DNA of 64,000 nt from CAYQUL01 sp964568925 (lineage in GTDB: Bacteria > Patescibacteriota > Microgenomatia > UBA8517): contig CAZMSJ010000001.1 of NCBI GenBank assembly GCA_964568925.1, positions 62,001 to 126,000 of the forward strand, given 5' to 3'. The stretch's first letter is position 1; each line of letters begins with the position of its first letter. The notes below the pieces were generated by a model. It worked only from the letters and a program-made list of their open reading frames with translations. It was not told the DNA's origin and made no database searches. The position numbers and the translations under genes were made by a program. Of the stretch, positions 9,131 through 17,901 are shown one piece after another.

Positions 9131-10929
9131 AGGTTTCGTTTACAAATGTCAGTCGGATCATTTGGACACAAACGTTTAATTTGTGGCACAAAGACTTTAT
9201 GCATAAAGTCGACTCCTGGATCTGCTTTTCCACTGTATGGGACTTCAAAGTGTCCAAAAACCTGACACCATGGAATTTTGTATTGCTTCATTACCTTACA
9301 GGTAACGTCGTACGTTAAGTCTAATTCATTCTTGTTTGGAGGAGGAGGGGTAGCTGTAAAACCAGTTCCAGCCATTTCATTACTAATTCCATATACATTC
9401 CAGACCCCAGCGCACCAGGCGAGTTCAACTGAATCTTTATAGAAAGGTTGTGTAAACCAGGTATCATCTGCATCAACCATTAACTGACAAGCAAGGTTAC
9501 GCCTGATAAGTGTTTGGTATGTGGCATCATTTCCAATTGGATTGTCATTTGATCCTGCACTCCAGTGCATAATCATCATTGTTGGCTTAAAGCACTTGCG
9601 GTAGGTACTTCGAGCATCCAAATAGTCAGGAAGTAGTTTAACCACACCGTTTTTAACTGATGCTGCCAGTTGTGCTGTAATGTCTCCAGTTGTTGGACAG
9701 TTACTAATAATTGCTCCAGGCGGGTAACTTCCTCCACCACCACCAGGGGCAGCAATCGGTGCACCATTACGATCAATTGGGGTTCCAGGTGGAACAATAT
9801 ATGCACCAGAATTGATAATAAACAACAAGAAGGCAAGAATAATTGGGAGAATCACCCCTGCACTCACTAAAGCGAAACCAGCGCCGGCTAGTCCAGCCCC
9901 AATCAAACTGACTGAACCGGTTAACAGTGCCATTGGGAGAGCCACAATAACAGCGGCACCTTGTGCAATTTTTCCTTTGTTGCGTCTGATAAAACCAAAT
10001 GTCTTGTCGCTTAGAAACTCTGCAGCTTTCCCTACAACTTTTCCAACAACGAGACCTGAACCAGGGAGGATAACATTTGCAGCACCTGTTGCTGCTTTTC
10101 CAGCAACTTGCCCCACTGCTTTACTTGCCATTTTTGCAATTCTCGCTTCATTTTGTTGACTAATCTGTCGAAACATTTGTCTGGCCCCACCACTTGCAGC
10201 AATACTTGCGACGGTAGATAAACCTGTTGCAATACCTGAGAACGATTCATTGAAGTCTTCATCAGAGAGATTTTTTGCGTTTTTTTGGAGATACTTAATT
10301 TGCATTTCAAGTGCCAGCAAGTCCTTTCTACTATTTGAAAGTGTTCTTTTTGCTTCTTTGTCATTTTCAACTCGTTCTAAATATTCAATTGTCTTTTGCG
10401 CTCTTGCGTCATTAACCTCATCACTGTTAACACCCTCACGCTCAAGCTTTTTCTTAAGTCTTCCATATTCAGCCGAGACACTATCTTGTGGCTGTGTACC
10501 AATTTTATTTGCTACAGCTGTTAGTTTTTCTTTCTTTAAGTCAGCTTCTATTTTTTCTTTGTCAGTCTCTTCAGGTGCAGCTGCTACATACCAAGCCGCA
10601 TCCATTAACGCTTCTCGTTGCTCTTTGGTTAGGCGGGGATCTTTGAGGAGATTTTTAATATTGGCAGCACTTTCTGCTTGGGTAATCTGAGGACCTTCAG
10701 GTAACACAATATTTACTGACTTTTGTTCTTGGGCAAGTATTTTTCTGGCAGTCTGTTGTGCCATTACGGCACGAACTGACCAGTGAAGACTACTATCTAA
10801 AAGGTCTCTGTTTCCTTCAAGTTTATATGTTTCGCTAATTAAGCGTTCAGAGATAATTTCTTGATCAGCTCTGGTTACATGCGGTTGGTTTGCCTCTTTA
10901 AACTCATTTAGGATTTCTTTTGCATTCAT
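9127..10929 (-). CDS. Secretion-locus membrane protein with C-terminal peptidoglycan amidase domain
   Basis: A 600-residue protein. The first ~240 residues are charged and helical with coiled-coil character and cytoplasmic in appearance. A Gly/Ala-rich region and two or three membrane segments (~325-385, e.g. VILPIILAFLLFIINSGAYI) follow, then a Gly/Pro linker and an amidase_2/PGRP-type domain (~450-590). That domain keeps the expected zinc-ligand motifs: MIMHWSAGS, VFGHFEV and KADPGVDF. It should cleave the N-acetylmuramoyl-L-alanine bond in peptidoglycan. It lies just after the VirB4 ATPase with a 4-base overlap, so a wall-remodelling enzyme is built into a secretion component. The topology is inferred. 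Confidence 0.75.
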   Translation of the reverse strand: MNAKEILNEFKEANQPHVTRADQEIISERLISETYKLEGNRDLLDSSLHWSVRAVMAQQTARKILAQEQKSVNIVLPEGPQITQAESAANIKNLLKDPRLTKEQREALMDAAWYVAAAPEETDKEKIEADLKKEKLTAVANKIGTQPQDSVSAEYGRLKKKLEREGVNSDEVNDARAQKTIEYLERVENDKEAKRTLSNSRKDLLALEMQIKYLQKNAKNLSDEDFNESFSGIATGLSTVASIAASGGARQMFRQISQQNEARIAKMASKAVGQVAGKAATGAANVILPGSGLVVGKVVGKAAEFLSDKTFGFIRRNKGKIAQGAAVIVALPMALLTGSVSLIGAGLAGAGFALVSAGVILPIILAFLLFIINSGAYIVPPGTPIDRNGAPIAAPGGGGGSYPPGAIISNCPTTGDITAQLAASVKNGVVKLLPDYLDARSTYRKCFKPTMMIMHWSAGSNDNPIGNDATYQTLIRRNLACQLMVDADDTWFTQPFYKDSVELAWCAGVWNVYGISNEMAGTGFTATPPPPNKNELDLTYDVTCKVMKQYKIPWCQVFGHFEVPYSGKADPGVDFMHKVFVPQIKRLCPNDPTDICKRNL

Positions 10930-12761
10930 AGTTTCTCATTGGTGAGTGCAGCCGTTACATTTGGTGCCGCTGATTGTGCATTTAACACGCTTTTTGCTGC
11001 AGTATCAATGTTGTCTTGTGGCTTTGTGGTAACGAATGCATATTCCTCAGGGGAGGCAACAATCTTAATTGGTGCATGGTGCGGACCTGCAAACAAGATT
11101 CCTTCTCCAACACCTGCGGCCATTAAGAGTTGTCTTTCTCCTTGAGATAGATAGAAGGTGTCACTAATGCGATCAATAGCTGCAGGAGACTGCTTTAAGA
11201 GAAGTCTCATGGCTGAGTTTGTAACAACTGCCTTTCCAATGTCACGACTCAAGAAGTCTTCAACGTCCTGAGTAATGGTTGTGAGACCCAAATAGTATTT
11301 ACGAGCACGCTTTACAATTGACCACAAGAAGGCTGCGGTGTCGTCGTACCTCATCATGTGCCATGCCTCATCAACAACTAACAGTCTCTTTTTAATATCT
11401 CGACGTACTTTTGTCCAAATGAAATCAAGAATGATAAACATAGCAATTGGGCGCAGGGTGTCTTGAATGTCACGGACTGAGAAGACGGTGAATGGATTTT
11501 TAATATCAATGTTTGTTTGTTGATCAAAAATACCAACATAACTTCCCTTTACATACTTTTCAATTCGGGCAGCAAGATCAATGGCGTCAGGTGTTTCCAT
11601 ACCAATCAATGCTTTGTATAAGTCTTCGATGAGTGGTGGCTCTAAGTTTTGGGTATCAGGATCTTGTGTAATTCCTTTTGCTTTGTATGCATTAACTAAA
11701 GCACGATCAAGCAATGCTTCTTGTGAAGGGGACAACTCTCCCATGATGACTTTAAAGAGAGAGTGGAGGGTTAAGATCTTTAAACCAAGCTGGTTTTCAC
11801 CTTTTTCATAAATTTGTGACAAATCAAACGGATTAATCTTTGCGTTACTTCCGAAGGAGAAATCAATGTATTCACCACCAACTGCTTGGGACAAGGCTTT
11901 GTATTCGTTCTCAGGATCGATAACAATAATTTCAGCACCCATCATTAAGGATCGAAGTGCTTCAAGTTTCACAAAGAAACTTTTTCCAGCACCTGAGGTT
12001 GCAAAGACTGCCATATTACTGTTTTCGAGACCAAAGCGGTCAAAAATAATAAATGAATCATTTTGTGAATTAATTCCATACAAGATTCCACTGTCACTGG
12101 AGAGCTCTGCTGTTGTAAACGGAAACGTTGTTGCAAGGGAAGTGGTATCCATGTTTCGAGTTAAAGTGAGAACATCACGTCCAAATGGAGCTGAAGCCAA
12201 GAAACCATTTCGCATATCAAGAGATGTGTGCTTCGCATTTAACAAAATAGAGGCGAGTGTTGACTCAACACGCTTTGTGATTGAGTTTAGTTCTTCTTCC
12301 GTTGCAGCAGGAATGGTGATATAGAAACTAAATTGGTAGAAGCGTTCAATTCCTTTGACAAGCTGTTCCTGGAGTGCCTTTGCGTCTTCAAGTTTTGCCT
12401 CAGTTGATGGATTAATGATTTTTCCACGTTGAATATCAGTTGAAATTTCAGCCTCCATTTCAGTGATTTTGCGGCGTAGATCGTCAAGAACGGTACGAGC
12501 CTCAGTTGGGTATATGTAGAAGCTAATATCAAGACTGTGATCAAAGTTAATCAAGGGTTCAAGCCAACCAGGAACAACAAAGCGAGGGTAGCCGGCTACA
12601 AAGAGTGTTCGATAATAGACATCTCCAACTTTTACAAAATCAAAATCAAGTTGAATTTGTGCTGGTGCAATGATGTCATCAATTGCCAAAGTGGATTCAC
12701 TTGGTTTATCAATTGGTGGCTTTGCTGGGTTTGGGATAAATTTTGCAATATTTGGATCCAT
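10926..12761 (-). CDS. virB4: VirB4/TraC-type type IV secretion ATPase
   Basis: Cytoplasmic motor ATPase of type IV secretion. Its 611 residues contain a N-terminal VirB4-like domain (~40-240), Walker A FATSGAGKSFFVK at ~253, the VirB4-typical IVIDPENEYKAL soon after, Walker B RLLVVDEAWHMM at ~450, and TTITQDVEDFLS followed by RLLLKQSP. It shares a 4-base overlap with the downstream amidase-domain gene. There is no VirD4 or relaxase nearby, so DNA conjugation is not implied by the context; protein export, pilus assembly or DNA uptake remain possible. Confidence 0.93.
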   Translation of the reverse strand: MDPNIAKFIPNPAKPPIDKPSESTLAIDDIIAPAQIQLDFDFVKVGDVYYRTLFVAGYPRFVVPGWLEPLINFDHSLDISFYIYPTEARTVLDDLRRKITEMEAEISTDIQRGKIINPSTEAKLEDAKALQEQLVKGIERFYQFSFYITIPAATEEELNSITKRVESTLASILLNAKHTSLDMRNGFLASAPFGRDVLTLTRNMDTTSLATTFPFTTAELSSDSGILYGINSQNDSFIIFDRFGLENSNMAVFATSGAGKSFFVKLEALRSLMMGAEIIVIDPENEYKALSQAVGGEYIDFSFGSNAKINPFDLSQIYEKGENQLGLKILTLHSLFKVIMGELSPSQEALLDRALVNAYKAKGITQDPDTQNLEPPLIEDLYKALIGMETPDAIDLAARIEKYVKGSYVGIFDQQTNIDIKNPFTVFSVRDIQDTLRPIAMFIILDFIWTKVRRDIKKRLLVVDEAWHMMRYDDTAAFLWSIVKRARKYYLGLTTITQDVEDFLSRDIGKAVVTNSAMRLLLKQSPAAIDRISDTFYLSQGERQLLMAAGVGEGILFAGPHHAPIKIVASPEEYAFVTTKPQDNIDTAAKSVLNAQSAAPNVTAALTNEKL

Positions 12762-12770
12762 AAGAATAAA

Positions 12771-13490
12771 TTAGACCTCTTTTACTTCAGGTTTTTCTCG
12801 TACACTTTCAACGTCTGGGTTGTACATCTCGTAATAGAGCTCAATTAATGCCTTGCGATCAAGCTGCTTTGCCTTGAGTCCAAGCCGTGCGGTTTGTTTT
12901 ATTATGTGGTCACGCTTTGGTATCAAAACGACTTTTGCTTTCTTTAGAATATAACTTTTTGAATAGGATAACTGCTGTGTTTTGTTTCCCATTCCTGGAA
13001 ACATGGATTTGGTAAACCCAAGTTCAAGTGGGGAGAGTGGAATAACAATAAAAAAGCGCTTACCTAACACGTTTCTTCTCTTAATTGTTTCTTCAATAAA
13101 TCGTTTGTACCCAACCATTAATTCTTTGAGCTTCAAGTTTTTCTGTTCCGCAATTTTTTGATCAAGTTGAACTAAGTACTTACTGATGTCTTTTCTTTGA
13201 GTTCTGATAACGATTTGTGTAGCAAAAGACAAACTGTTAATTAAGGCAGCGTACGCAGTGATTACGGCTTCTTGCTCACGCTCTGACAAGAGACCGAAGT
13301 TTAAGGACGTGGACTCAAGAACAATCGCGGCCCCACCATCTTTATAGAGGACAATATCATCTGCAATATCTGCAATCGGTACAAAGTCTTGTGCATTTCT
13401 GACAATTGGGGTGTCTGGAATGTTTAGATATGGTACTTTTGCAAAAATGGTATCAATCTTTTTAGAGAAATTTTCGAGTGTGTTTGCTGC
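12771..13490 (-). CDS. TraC/VirB4 N-terminal-like accessory protein
   Basis: A 239-residue soluble protein from the ATG at 13490 (MAANTLENFSKKID); a longer reading to 13556 would overlap the upstream gene more deeply. It resembles the stand-alone TraC-like N-terminal domain found between PrgI and VirB4 in many Gram-positive and CPR secretion loci: FVPIADIADDIVLYKDGGAAIVLE, SLNFGLLSEREQEAVI, then a central helical region and RFFIVIPLSPLE. It has no Walker motif. It probably pairs with the VirB4 ATPase encoded 10 bases downstream at the membrane. Confidence 0.75.
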   Translation of the reverse strand, partial: AANTLENFSKKIDTIFAKVPYLNIPDTPIVRNAQDFVPIADIADDIVLYKDGGAAIVLESTSLNFGLLSEREQEAVITAYAALINSLSFATQIVIRTQRKDISKYLVQLDQKIAEQKNLKLKELMVGYKRFIEETIKRRNVLGKRFFIVIPLSPLELGFTKSMFPGMGNKTQQLSYSKSYILKKAKVVLIPKRDHIIKQTARLGLKAKQLDRKALIELYYEMYNPDVESVREKPEVKEV

Positions 13491-13497
13491 CATATAC

Positions 13498-14595
13498 TTA
13501 GTTTGCGTGTGCTCGTACTGCAATTGGTTCAATGATGCCACCATTTGCAACAACATTTACCGTGTCAAAGGTTAAGCCATCTTTTTCAACAAACATTTTG
13601 TATTCACCACTTGGGAGTGGTGTAACAATCATGAAGTGTCCAGCTCTGTTTGTTTTAAGAGCTCTCACTGGTCTTCCTAATTGATCTTTAATCTCCATAA
13701 TAGCTCCTTCAACGATCTTTCCTTCTGAATCCATAATTTGGCCAACGATAATGTTTGGAGTAGTTGGTACTGATGGTGGTGCTGCTTCATTTGAAAACTG
13801 TGCTGCTTGTCCTGCAGGGGTTGCTCCAGGTGTCAAAGTCTGTGAGAGGGTATTGTTACTGGTAACGGCAGTGTTATTAGTAACTTGGGCAACAGGGGTA
13901 AACCCTTGTTTCTTCTCAAGTGTAATTGTTCCTATTTGTGGTGTTACAACTGTTGGTCTTGTTGGTACTGGCATAACTGCAGGGTTAATCACTGTTTTGT
14001 TTTCAGAAAGTATCGTTGGGGTTGGTGCAAAAACAGTAGGGTTTTGTACTACCTGTGGCATTGGCTGAACTGGTTGTGTTACCGGTGTTGGGAGTTGAAC
14101 TGTTGGGGCTGTTACTTCAGAAACAACGGTTGCCACCTCACCTGGTTTCTTTGGTGTAAGGCTAAACAAATTAGAAATTTTTGTGAGCATGTTTTTCTCA
14201 CTTGCCTCAAGGTTTGCGGTATGTTGGTCAGCTGATGTCGCGACAGTGGCATCCATTGTTCCTGGTTGTAAACCCTCTTCATGAGCAAAATAAGGCACAT
14301 TCTTTTGTGATGTTTGCCACACAAAGATGGTTGGACCGTAGATTGCTCTCACAAAGGCTGCCATCCATTGCTCTAAAGGACGCTCCTGAAGTGGAAGAAA
14401 CGCAAATGCAGCACCAAAGATTACGGCCAAGGCAATTAGAGGCCACTTAAATACCCCTGGAAGAGGAGAGGCATAAAGCAAAAGTCCAATGACAGCACCA
14501 CCTGCCACTTGGAAAAATTGTTTTAAGGTCATGTCTCCTACAAGGCGGAACTGATATGAGCTAATTTGTTGTGGTACTGGGTGTTGTTCAAACAT
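13498..14595 (-). CDS. PrgI-family (VirB3-like) membrane protein with C-terminal Ig-like domain
   Basis: First gene of the minus-strand secretion operon. The N-terminal ~100 residues match the PrgI family (VPQQISSYQFRLVGDMTLKQF, two membrane segments, FLPLQERPLEQW), taken to be the VirB3 equivalent of Gram-positive systems. A ~130-residue Pro/Thr/Val-rich linker follows, then a carboxypeptidase-regulatory-like beta-sandwich (~280-360: VGQIMDSEGKIVEGAIMEI, LKTNRAGHFMIVTPLPSGEYKM). The extra surface-type domain is unusual for PrgI and suggests an outward-facing tail. Its stop overlaps the start of the next gene by several bases. Confidence 0.8.
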   Translation of the reverse strand: MFEQHPVPQQISSYQFRLVGDMTLKQFFQVAGGAVIGLLLYASPLPGVFKWPLIALAVIFGAAFAFLPLQERPLEQWMAAFVRAIYGPTIFVWQTSQKNVPYFAHEEGLQPGTMDATVATSADQHTANLEASEKNMLTKISNLFSLTPKKPGEVATVVSEVTAPTVQLPTPVTQPVQPMPQVVQNPTVFAPTPTILSENKTVINPAVMPVPTRPTVVTPQIGTITLEKKQGFTPVAQVTNNTAVTSNNTLSQTLTPGATPAGQAAQFSNEAAPPSVPTTPNIIVGQIMDSEGKIVEGAIMEIKDQLGRPVRALKTNRAGHFMIVTPLPSGEYKMFVEKDGLTFDTVNVVANGGIIEPIAVRAHAN

Positions 14596-14753
14596 AAAAA
14601 ATTAAAGTCGAAAATCGATCATTCTATCACACTCTCATCATGGCCTGTGTGAACTCATCTTTCAAGTACAAAGAAGTTTTCACGGTGGTGGTTGATTGCC
14701 TATAACAGGAGGTGTAGAATTGCCAAAATTCACGAGAAAGAAGAGGTTTTTGT

Positions 14754-14999
14754 ATGCCAAGCTCAAGAATTATGTTGCGGATCTTTTTAAGTGTCTTTAT
14801 TGGAACAATTTTTCCACCGGCACTCATTTTGATCTGGAAAGGAAGATTTAGGGATTTTGTGATCGTTTTGGTTGTATTTCTCGCTTTAATGAGTTTTATG
14901 CGGAGTCAGACCGGTTGGTCAGTGTTACTTGCTATCTATTATATCCTCGAGTTCCGGGCTGAAATCCCAACAGAAAATGATGTTGAGCGTGATTTGTAG
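14754..14999 (+). CDS. Small two-helix membrane protein (YqaE/Pmp3-like?)
   Basis: An 81-residue hydrophobic protein with two membrane segments: FLSVFIGTIFPPALILIW, then FVIVLVVFLALMSFM through a third weak stretch. The short IFPPALI turn recalls YqaE/Pmp3 proteolipids, but the similarity is weak. It starts at an ATG after AGAAGAGG and is divergent from the secretion operon. The role is unknown. Confidence 0.55.
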   Translation: MPSSRIMLRIFLSVFIGTIFPPALILIWKGRFRDFVIVLVVFLALMSFMRSQTGWSVLLAIYYILEFRAEIPTENDVERDL

Positions 15000-15006
15000 C
15001 AGGGGG

Positions 15007-15032
15007 GCAGCCATCTTATAAAAGATGGTTGC
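15007..15032. promoter_or_regulatory. Perfect-arm hairpin between 81-aa and 902-aa genes
   Basis: GCAGCCATCTT / AAGATGGTTGC (11-bp arms, ATAA loop) just after the 81-aa gene. No T-run follows, so it may be a weak terminator or processing site. The -10-like TATAAT at 15041 follows closely, and TGCTAGAATT occurs twice (15049 and 15094); the second copy ends 5 bases before the ATG of the next gene. Confidence 0.45.
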
Positions 15033-15107
15033 TAATTTCCTATAATTGTGCTAGAATTGAGGCCATCTTCACGTTAATTCTATTTCTATTTAGTGCTAGA
15101 ATTAACC

Positions 15108-17816
15108 ATGGATTCTAATATGGATAACGAACGAAATATTTCAAGACCAGATCAGTTTAGAGCACGACCTCATGAGGCACAGCCTCAGGCCGCCGAGAAA
15201 CCGTGGTATTCGTTTGATGACCAAAAGACAGATGAGGCACTTGAGGTAGGTAAAATCCAACCAGCGGATACGTTACTTGTTAGTAATTTTTTGATAGATG
15301 CTTCTTCACTTGATTCTTTAAAACAGACTGAGAAAGTAAAAAAACTTCAATCATTAAGAAATCGTTTTATAAACGCCACACAGAGACCAGGAAACCCTAT
15401 GGATCCTGATTTTGCAGACATATTTACAGGTAAAATTGAGGACAAGCTCTCACAAATTGATCCTAATTGGAATAAAGACCAAGACGATGATTTAGATGCA
15501 ATTTTTGATATGGCTATTGATAATGCTCGAGCGGCAGCGACATCTAGTCAGTCTCCTGTCAGATCCGAAATCGACTCATTTGATCAATTTTTGCAAGAAA
15601 CTAATATTGATGATGATGATGACGTTCTGTTACCTCGTGCTATAGATGCCTCCTCAGGTTCAAATACAAAGCCAACACCAGAGAACAAAAAACAAGCTCC
15701 AATTACCAAACTGGAAGAGACTATTCGTGACTCTATTTTAAGGGGAGACGGCAATACTGATGTTTGGTACAAAGCCAATGCTGATCTCATTTTAAATTTG
15801 GTTCAAGCAGGTGAACTTCCAGAATCTGCAATTGAAAAACACAGACAAGTAATAGAAGCAGCAGCTTCTGCTCAAAAACCTACTGTTGAATTGGGTAACA
15901 AGACATCGTTTTCTCAACTAAATCTCGAATACACAAGAGTTCTCGCACAAATCAAGAAAGGGGAGAATTTAACTCCTCAAGAGAAACAACTATTAGCTGA
16001 AAAGAAGGCTGCACTAGAATCTCAAATTTCAGGTTTTATTGATCAAGCAAGACAAAACGGACTCCTTGCTGATATTGATAGCAAATATGAATCATTCCAA
16101 TTAAAGCTTGAAGCATATCTCGGAGACTTAATGGAACTAGAGGAAAAGGCCTCATTTGAAAAGCAAATCACATCATGGTCTGTTTCAGACAAAGGGAAAG
16201 GATCTCCGGACTTACAAGGTATCCGTGAAGCTTATGTTCAGCGACTTAAAGGTGAAATGAGAGGAAAAATTACAGCTGCTAAAAACACAGAGGAAGTCTT
16301 TTTGAAACAAGTGAGAAATGATAGTGAAGCTAGTATTCCAAAAAGAGTGGAAGGAATAGAAAAGCGTGCAGCAGATGAACAAAGAAAAGCATTACGAGTC
16401 TTTTTGGATACACTCGAATCAACTGATAAAGGTAGAGATGACTCTCCAACCAATAATTTAATGTCAGAGTTAATAAGAGTAGTTGATCGGAAGGGGATTG
16501 ATTCAGACGTTCGCGCAGAAGTTTATGCACGTATTCACTTGCACTCCTGCGCCATTGCCCTCCGAAGAGTGAACACTTCCGAAGCAGATAAAGTTTCAAG
16601 TGAATTCAACCGTGCTGTAAGTGAAATTCGTGATTACACTCTTAAAGGTTCTGATTTTGAAGTTTTGCTACAAAAAGGTTTGCCTGGACTCGACATTTCA
16701 GATGCATTCCAAGTATTACAAGAGGCCGCTTATCGTGGGGAGTTTTCTGGAAAAACAACTGAAACCGAGGCTGCTGAGAAAAGACAAGTTCTTGTTGCTG
16801 AAATTTTAAGAAGAGCAAAAAATCCTGGTTTTGATATTGCAGCAGCTGAAAAGTCATACGATCTTGCTATGCGAATTGCGGAGGCTACACTTGAAAAATC
16901 AGTTTGGGATACAAGTGGTGGAGACTATCTTTCTCAGGCAATTTATTTCTCAAAGTGGAGAGCAAAAGAAGGAGGCAAAGGTCCACTAGTGACTATCGAT
17001 ATGATTCATTCTATTGGTACCTCATTTTTCAGAAATGCAACTACTGCTACTGAGAAGTATAACGACAAATCAACAAGAATAATTAATAAAGATGAATGGA
17101 TGTATGTCATTGATCAAGGTAAAACGTTGAAGGATAAGTATGATCGCGATGTAGCAGCCACATCAAATGCCCTAATAAATGGTAGATATCAGTCACTTGC
17201 TTTACAACGAATTCAAACAGCGGCAGATTCTGCGATTCTTGCGGAAGTTTTCTATCCAGATAATAGAGATATTGCTGCTCGGAATAGATTTTTGCAAAAA
17301 GCGCGATCAGAGACCGATATTACATTAAACTCTAAACCAAAAGGTATGCTTGATTTTGACCCCAAAAAAGTAGACTTTGGATCTATGAGTTCGAACGCAT
17401 ACAAAGAGTATTTAACATCGACTATCCCATCTATATTGAAAGCTAAAGATCTTTTGACAAAAGTTGATATTACAGCAAAAGACTTACAAAATGACCTTAG
17501 TTTCCTTTCATGGGCTGAGACACTTGATCGAGTTGATCCATATGGGGTTATGAATCTCCGTTTTTGGTTTGTGACTGGTGCAATGGATGTTGCGTTAAAC
17601 TCTGGAATGGAGTGGTCAGAAGCATATCGTGTCGCTTCTCATTTGCACACAGATAAGAAGTCAGGAAAAGGTATATTCACCTTTTTGCCTAAACATGCAC
17701 CAAATGGCGAATCTGTTCGTGACAATGTTCTTGAGAGAACTTCTGCTTTTAGTCGTGGAATGGCAAATACAACAATAAACTTCTTTGAAAACAAGATAAA
17801 GATAACAAATCGTTAA
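15108..17816 (+). CDS. Large coiled-coil protein of unknown function, embedded in the secretion locus
   Basis: A 902-residue acidic, soluble, mostly helical protein with no signal peptide or membrane segment. I do not recognise a family. An acidic low-complexity stretch (NIDDDDDVLLPRA) lies near residue 175, long Lys/Glu/Gln-rich helical segments fill ~200-450, and a more globular C-terminal half contains SWAETLDRVDPYGVMNLRFW. The start is the ATG at 15108, after TAGAAT and only 5 bases; an upstream in-frame GTG at 15093 overlaps that hexamer. It is the only large plus-strand gene between the two blocks of minus-strand secretion genes, so it could be a substrate, effector or cytoplasmic scaffold of that system. 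That role is inference from position. Confidence 0.75.
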   Translation: MDSNMDNERNISRPDQFRARPHEAQPQAAEKPWYSFDDQKTDEALEVGKIQPADTLLVSNFLIDASSLDSLKQTEKVKKLQSLRNRFINATQRPGNPMDPDFADIFTGKIEDKLSQIDPNWNKDQDDDLDAIFDMAIDNARAAATSSQSPVRSEIDSFDQFLQETNIDDDDDVLLPRAIDASSGSNTKPTPENKKQAPITKLEETIRDSILRGDGNTDVWYKANADLILNLVQAGELPESAIEKHRQVIEAAASAQKPTVELGNKTSFSQLNLEYTRVLAQIKKGENLTPQEKQLLAEKKAALESQISGFIDQARQNGLLADIDSKYESFQLKLEAYLGDLMELEEKASFEKQITSWSVSDKGKGSPDLQGIREAYVQRLKGEMRGKITAAKNTEEVFLKQVRNDSEASIPKRVEGIEKRAADEQRKALRVFLDTLESTDKGRDDSPTNNLMSELIRVVDRKGIDSDVRAEVYARIHLHSCAIALRRVNTSEADKVSSEFNRAVSEIRDYTLKGSDFEVLLQKGLPGLDISDAFQVLQEAAYRGEFSGKTTETEAAEKRQVLVAEILRRAKNPGFDIAAAEKSYDLAMRIAEATLEKSVWDTSGGDYLSQAIYFSKWRAKEGGKGPLVTIDMIHSIGTSFFRNATTATEKYNDKSTRIINKDEWMYVIDQGKTLKDKYDRDVAATSNALINGRYQSLALQRIQTAADSAILAEVFYPDNRDIAARNRFLQKARSETDITLNSKPKGMLDFDPKKVDFGSMSSNAYKEYLTSTIPSILKAKDLLTKVDITAKDLQNDLSFLSWAETLDRVDPYGVMNLRFWFVTGAMDVALNSGMEWSEAYRVASHLHTDKKSGKGIFTFLPKHAPNGESVRDNVLERTSAFSRGMANTTINFFENKIKITNR

Positions 17817-17901
17817 GTTATTTACTTCATATATCTACGACTCATTTAGTCTTCTTGTATAGGAAAGTTACTCTTCTAATTTAGAATAGATAACTGAAGT
17901 T

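Noticed and set aside
9812..10690. Plus-strand frames of 115-146 residues opposite the amidase-domain gene
   Set aside because: They are antisense shadows of a gene with clear domains and have no ribosome-binding site or motif of their own.
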